Shown here: positions 13,085-16,112 of the stretch, one piece after another
Position numbering within the stretch: position 1 is the stretch's first letter
How the letters are laid out: each line of letters opens with the position of its first letter
Assembly (NCBI GenBank): GCA_021162925.1
Contig: JAGGXQ010000134.1
Span: forward strand, 1 to 16,112
Origin: Nitrososphaerota archaeon
GTDB lineage: Archaea > Thermoproteota > Nitrososphaeria > Nitrososphaerales > JAGGXQ01
Direction of reading: 5' to 3'
Length of the DNA stretch: 16,112 bases
Position numbers and translations under genes: made by a program
The notes under the pieces: generated by a model
The model's input: the letters and a program-made list of their open reading frames with translations, nothing else
Database searches by the model: none
Told to the model about the DNA's origin: nothing

Positions 13085-16000
13085 TGGCGATAACGGTTGC
13101 TTTGAGGGAGTATAGCAAGGAGGAAGTCCTTTCGATACTCGACCCTCTGGTCTCCGAGTGGTTCTCAAAGTTCCCAGACCTCACACCACCACAAAGGTAT
13201 GCGATAGTGAACATACACGAGGGGAGGAACGTGCTCGTCGCCGCCCCGACGGGTTCGGGGAAGACCCTATCCGCGTTCATAAGCATAATAAGCGAGCTGG
13301 TCTCCCTTGCGAGGGAGGGCAAGCTAGAGGACAGGGTTTACTGCGTCTACGTGAGCCCCCTCCGCTCCCTGAACAACGACATCTACAAGAACCTCATGGT
13401 CCCGCTCAACGAGATAAGGGAGCTGGCGAAGCAAAAGGGCCTCAGCCTCCCAGAGATAAGGGTCGCCGTAAGGACCGGGGATACGACCCAGAGCGAGAGG
13501 AGCAGGATGCTAAGGAAGCCGCCCCACATACTCATAACGACCCCTGAAAGCCTCGCCATAATCCTGGTAGCCCCGAAGTTCAGGGAGAAGTTCAGGTGGG
13601 TGAAGTGGGTGATAGTCGACGAGATACACGAGCTATGCAGCTCGAAGAGGGGCGTCCACCTGACCCTTAGCCTCGAAAGGCTCCAGAGGCTTTCTTATGA
13701 AAGGTTCGTCAGGATAGGCCTCTCCGCCACGATTCATCCTTTGGAGGAGGTCGCGAAGTTCCTGGTGGGCTATGAAGACGGGAAGGAGAGGGACTGCGTG
13801 ATCGCCGACACCAGGTTCGTGAAGCCGGTCGAGATGCTGGTTACATCACCCGTAGCCGACCTAATTCATACCAGCGCTGGATACGCATCGAAGCGGATGT
13901 ACAAGAAGCTCAGCGAGCTGGTCAAGAAGCACAGAACGACGCTTGTGTTCACGAACACCAGGTCGGGGACCGAGCGCGTGGTCTACCACCTCTCGAAGCT
14001 GAAGGTGGTGGATGGCGACAAGCTCGCCGCACATCACAGCTCCCTATCTAGGGAGCTCAGGAAAGGGGTAGAGGACGGCCTGAAGGAAGGGAGGATGAAG
14101 GTCGTGGTCTGCGTGAGCGGCGATGAAGAGGTGCTCACCGATAGGGGATGGGTCAAGATCAAGGATGTGAAGAAAGGGATGAGGGTCCTGGGGCTGAACG
14201 GCGGCAGGCTCGAATACCAGGGCTTCAAGGATTTGTTTTCCGACGATTACCACGGCTACGGATACAGGATATCTACGGCTGGAGGGGCGTCGATAAAGTG
14301 CACCCCGGAGCACAGGTTCCTCGTCGAGGATGGGCCGAGGTGGATCGAGGCGGAGAGGCTCTCGGAGGGGGACAGGGTTGCCGTGGTGAGAGGTGGCGGT
14401 TTGGATTGGGACGAGGTGAAGTGCAAGGAGAGGATAAGGCTCGACAGGATCTACAGCCTGGTCGACGTGGATGGCGGCAACTACGTGATAAACGGCTTCC
14501 TCTGCAAGAACAGCAGCACGAGCCTGGAGCTTGGGATAGACATAGGGAGCATAGACCTGGTCGTCCAGATAGGGTCCCCGAAGTCGATCTCCAGGTGCAT
14601 ACAGAGGGTCGGCAGATCGGGGCACGCTCTGGACAAGGTTTCAAAGGGCGTGCTCATGGCCCTGGAGCTCGACGACCTGGTCGAGGACGCCGTGATGGTC
14701 AGGGAGGCGATGAAGGGGAAGCTCGACAGGGTCTACATACCCGAAAACTGCCTGGACGTGCTCGCCCAGCACCTGGTAGGGATGGCGGTCGAGGGGAAGT
14801 GGAAGGTCGACGAGGCCTACAGGTTGGTGAGGAGGAGCTACTGCTACAGGAACCTGAAGTTCGAGGACTTCATGAGCGTAATAAAGTACCTGAGCGGCCA
14901 GTACAGGAGCCTGGAGGACTACAGGGTCTACGGGAAGATATGGTTCGACCCAAAGGATGGGGTCTTCGGGAGGAGGGGTTCCCTGCTCAGGGTCATATAC
15001 TCGACCAACATAGGGACCATACCCGACGAGGTATCGGTCAAGGTCTACACGGTCGAGGGGAGGAGGGTCGGTTCGATAGAGGAGGAGTTCCTTGAGAGGC
15101 TCGGCTACGGAGATGTATTCATCCTGGGCGGAAAGACCTACAGGTTCGAGTACGCCGACGGGTTCAGAGCTTATGTGAGCAGGGTCGAGCACGAAAAGCC
15201 CACCGTTCCATCCTGGTTCAGCGAGATGCTCCCCCTGAGCTTCGACCTGGGGGAGGCGATAGGGAGGTTCAGGAAGGAGGTATTCAAGATGCTGGGGAGG
15301 AGGGTCAGGGCCAAGGATATAATCGAGTTCATAAAGGGCGAGGGGTACTGCGACGACTACGCCTCCAGGGCCATCCTGGGATACATGAAGGCGGAGTACG
15401 AGTTCCTGAAGTCCTTGGGGGTCGAGGATATGCCGGACAACGAAAACATAGTCGTCGAGGACTACGTCGAGGGCGGGAGGAGGAACCTGATATTCAACTG
15501 CGTCTTCGGGAGGAGGGTGAACGACGCCCTCTCCAGAGCTTACGCCTACGCCCTGACCAAGCTCACCAAGGGGACCGTTATGGTGACGGTCAGCGACTCC
15601 GGCTTCATGCTCACCGTCCCCAGGAGGAGCCGCTTCGACCTAAGGGAGCTCCTCGACATGATCAAGAGCTACAACCTCAGGGAGGAGCTGGTGAAGGCGG
15701 TGAAGAACACGGAGATGGTGAGGAGGAGGTTCAGGCACTGCGCGACCAGGAGCCTGATGATCCTGAGGAACTACAAGGGACATGAGATAAAGGTCGGGAG
15801 GCAGCAGGTGAACGCCCAGATGCTCCTGGAGCTGTCGAAGAGGCTCGAAGGCTTCCCGGTCCTGAAGGAGACCTACAGGGAGATAGTCGAGGACCTGATG
15901 GACGTCAAGATGGCTGAGAAGGTCTTAAGGGATATCGAGGAGGGGAGGAGGAGGTTCGTGATCTGCCCGACCTCCGACCTGCCCTCTCCTTTCACCCACT

Positions 16001-16112
16001 CCCTGATCCTTTCGGGATACAGCGACCTGGTCCTCATGGAGGACAGGAAGGAGCTGCTCAGGCGCCTATACGACGAAGTCCTTAATAGGATAAGGAAGAG
16101 GAGATCGAGAAG
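13084..16112 (+). CDS. lhr: Lhr-type DEIH-box helicase, interrupted by an intein; 3' end off the window
   Basis: This is an open frame of 1009 codons with no stop before the right edge. Superfamily 2 motifs appear in order: Q-like TPPQRYAI (34-41), Walker A PTGSGKT (55-61), motif Ib TTPES, Walker B DEIH (179-182), SAT (214-216), motif IV VFTNTRSGTERV, motif V split by the intein, and motif VI QRVGRSGH (507-514 of the precursor). After these come winged-helix and Lhr-specific C-terminal domains, with HSLILSGYSDLVLMED close to the usual end. Removing the 134-residue intein leaves at least 875 residues, normal for archaeal Lhr. The ATG overlaps the exonuclease stop. Lhr proteins translocate 3'-5' on single-stranded DNA and unwind DNA or RNA:DNA hybrids in repair. 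Probably only a few codons are missing. Confidence 0.95.
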   Translation, partial: MAITVALREYSKEEVLSILDPLVSEWFSKFPDLTPPQRYAIVNIHEGRNVLVAAPTGSGKTLSAFISIISELVSLAREGKLEDRVYCVYVSPLRSLNNDIYKNLMVPLNEIRELAKQKGLSLPEIRVAVRTGDTTQSERSRMLRKPPHILITTPESLAIILVAPKFREKFRWVKWVIVDEIHELCSSKRGVHLTLSLERLQRLSYERFVRIGLSATIHPLEEVAKFLVGYEDGKERDCVIADTRFVKPVEMLVTSPVADLIHTSAGYASKRMYKKLSELVKKHRTTLVFTNTRSGTERVVYHLSKLKVVDGDKLAAHHSSLSRELRKGVEDGLKEGRMKVVVCVSGDEEVLTDRGWVKIKDVKKGMRVLGLNGGRLEYQGFKDLFSDDYHGYGYRISTAGGASIKCTPEHRFLVEDGPRWIEAERLSEGDRVAVVRGGGLDWDEVKCKERIRLDRIYSLVDVDGGNYVINGFLCKNSSTSLELGIDIGSIDLVVQIGSPKSISRCIQRVGRSGHALDKVSKGVLMALELDDLVEDAVMVREAMKGKLDRVYIPENCLDVLAQHLVGMAVEGKWKVDEAYRLVRRSYCYRNLKFEDFMSVIKYLSGQYRSLEDYRVYGKIWFDPKDGVFGRRGSLLRVIYSTNIGTIPDEVSVKVYTVEGRRVGSIEEEFLERLGYGDVFILGGKTYRFEYADGFRAYVSRVEHEKPTVPSWFSEMLPLSFDLGEAIGRFRKEVFKMLGRRVRAKDIIEFIKGEGYCDDYASRAILGYMKAEYEFLKSLGVEDMPDNENIVVEDYVEGGRRNLIFNCVFGRRVNDALSRAYAYALTKLTKGTVMVTVSDSGFMLTVPRRSRFDLRELLDMIKSYNLREELVKAVKNTEMVRRRFRHCATRSLMILRNYKGHEIKVGRQQVNAQMLLELSKRLEGFPVLKETYREIVEDLMDVKMAEKVLRDIEEGRRRFVICPTSDLPSPFTHSLILSGYSDLVLMEDRKELLRRLYDEVLNRIRKRRSR
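14110..14511 (+). other. Mini-intein (134 residues) within Lhr motif V
   Basis: This is an in-frame Hint-domain insert. Block A is CVSGDEEVLTDRGWVKI, with Cys1 encoded at 14110-14112. Block B has SIKCTPEHRFLV, with the conserved Thr and His. The C-terminal part reads RIYSLVDVDGG then NYVINGFLCKN, ending with Asn at 14509-14511 and followed by Ser (+1). Excision joins MKVVV to SSTSLELGIDIG, restoring helicase motif V with the spacing found in uninterrupted Lhr proteins. There is no room for LAGLIDADG motifs, so it cannot home by its own endonuclease. Unusual features are Lys in place of the penultimate His, Gly at the usual block F His, and Ser at the usual block F Asp. Splicing is therefore likely by fold but not certain by chemistry. 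Confidence 0.9.

Noticed and set aside
14113..14511. Alternative intein boundary starting at SGDEEV instead of CVSGDEEV
   Set aside because: CVSGD is the standard block A start, and excising from the Cys restores the exact motif V length, whereas the alternative leaves extra residues.
14110..14511. A homing endonuclease within the intein
   Set aside because: The 134 residues are fully used by the Hint domain, and no LAGLIDADG or HNH motif is present.
14148..15095. A 315-codon plus-strand frame and long minus-strand frames inside lhr
   Set aside because: They are shadows of the continuous lhr frame, which shows all helicase motifs; their residues are dominated by Gly/Arg or Pro/Leu repeats from codon bias.

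Overview
The window is archaeal and compact, with high GC in genes and RNAs and AT-rich spacers. The evidence is a 16S rRNA 5' portion with archaeal signature segments, an archaeal-type RNase P RNA, deoxyhypusine synthase, Elp3, Tsr3, DUF211 and DUF5679 proteins, and TATA-box promoters. The 16S wording around the 515 site and near the left edge resembles Nitrososphaeria/Thaumarchaeota-related sequences. I therefore suggest a thermophilic TACK archaeon, perhaps an Aigarchaeota/Caldarchaeales-like or deep thaumarchaeal lineage. That placement is inferred from memory, not from a search. Arg codons are mostly AGG, Ile is often ATA, and GTG and TTG starts are common.

Layout. Positions 1-1220 hold stable RNA genes on the minus strand: 16S rRNA (cut by the left edge), its structured leader and promoter, and the RNase P RNA upstream. 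Positions 1245-2467 (minus) hold a two-gene operon: Tsr3 (16S rRNA modification) followed by a GfcR-like HTH-phosphoribosyltransferase regulator. Elp3 (2533-4101, plus) starts from a back-to-back promoter. Positions 4096-5630 (minus) carry a small Cys-rich protein, an unrecognised 137-residue protein, and an NnrD-like protein whose active-site motifs are eroded. Positions 5709-7251 (plus) carry a purine-type phosphoribosyltransferase and deoxyhypusine synthase. PEP synthase follows on the minus strand (7248-9590). Then come a 47-residue zinc ribbon (9779-9922), a VIT1/CCC1-like membrane protein (minus), a DUF211 protein (plus) and a YchF-type GTPase (minus). The right end is a plus-strand pair: a metallo-beta-lactamase exonuclease-like protein and an Lhr-type helicase that runs off the edge.

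Many genes serve translation: 16S, RNase P, Tsr3, Elp3, deoxyhypusine synthase and the YchF-type GTPase. The exonuclease/Lhr pair looks like a nucleic-acid repair or processing module. Most transcription units have a TATA-like box centred about 25-28 nt upstream of the start codon, which predicts leaderless mRNAs; PEP synthase is the exception, with a short leader and a Shine-Dalgarno sequence.

The most notable items are: a 134-residue mini-intein, without a homing endonuclease, in helicase motif V of Lhr, with several unusual C-terminal splicing residues; a paired G-to-C / C-to-G exchange in the nearly invariant P4 core of the RNase P RNA; an NnrD-like protein lacking the usual catalytic motifs, paired with an unknown partner; and a promoter arrangement that moves the start of the VIT1-like gene.
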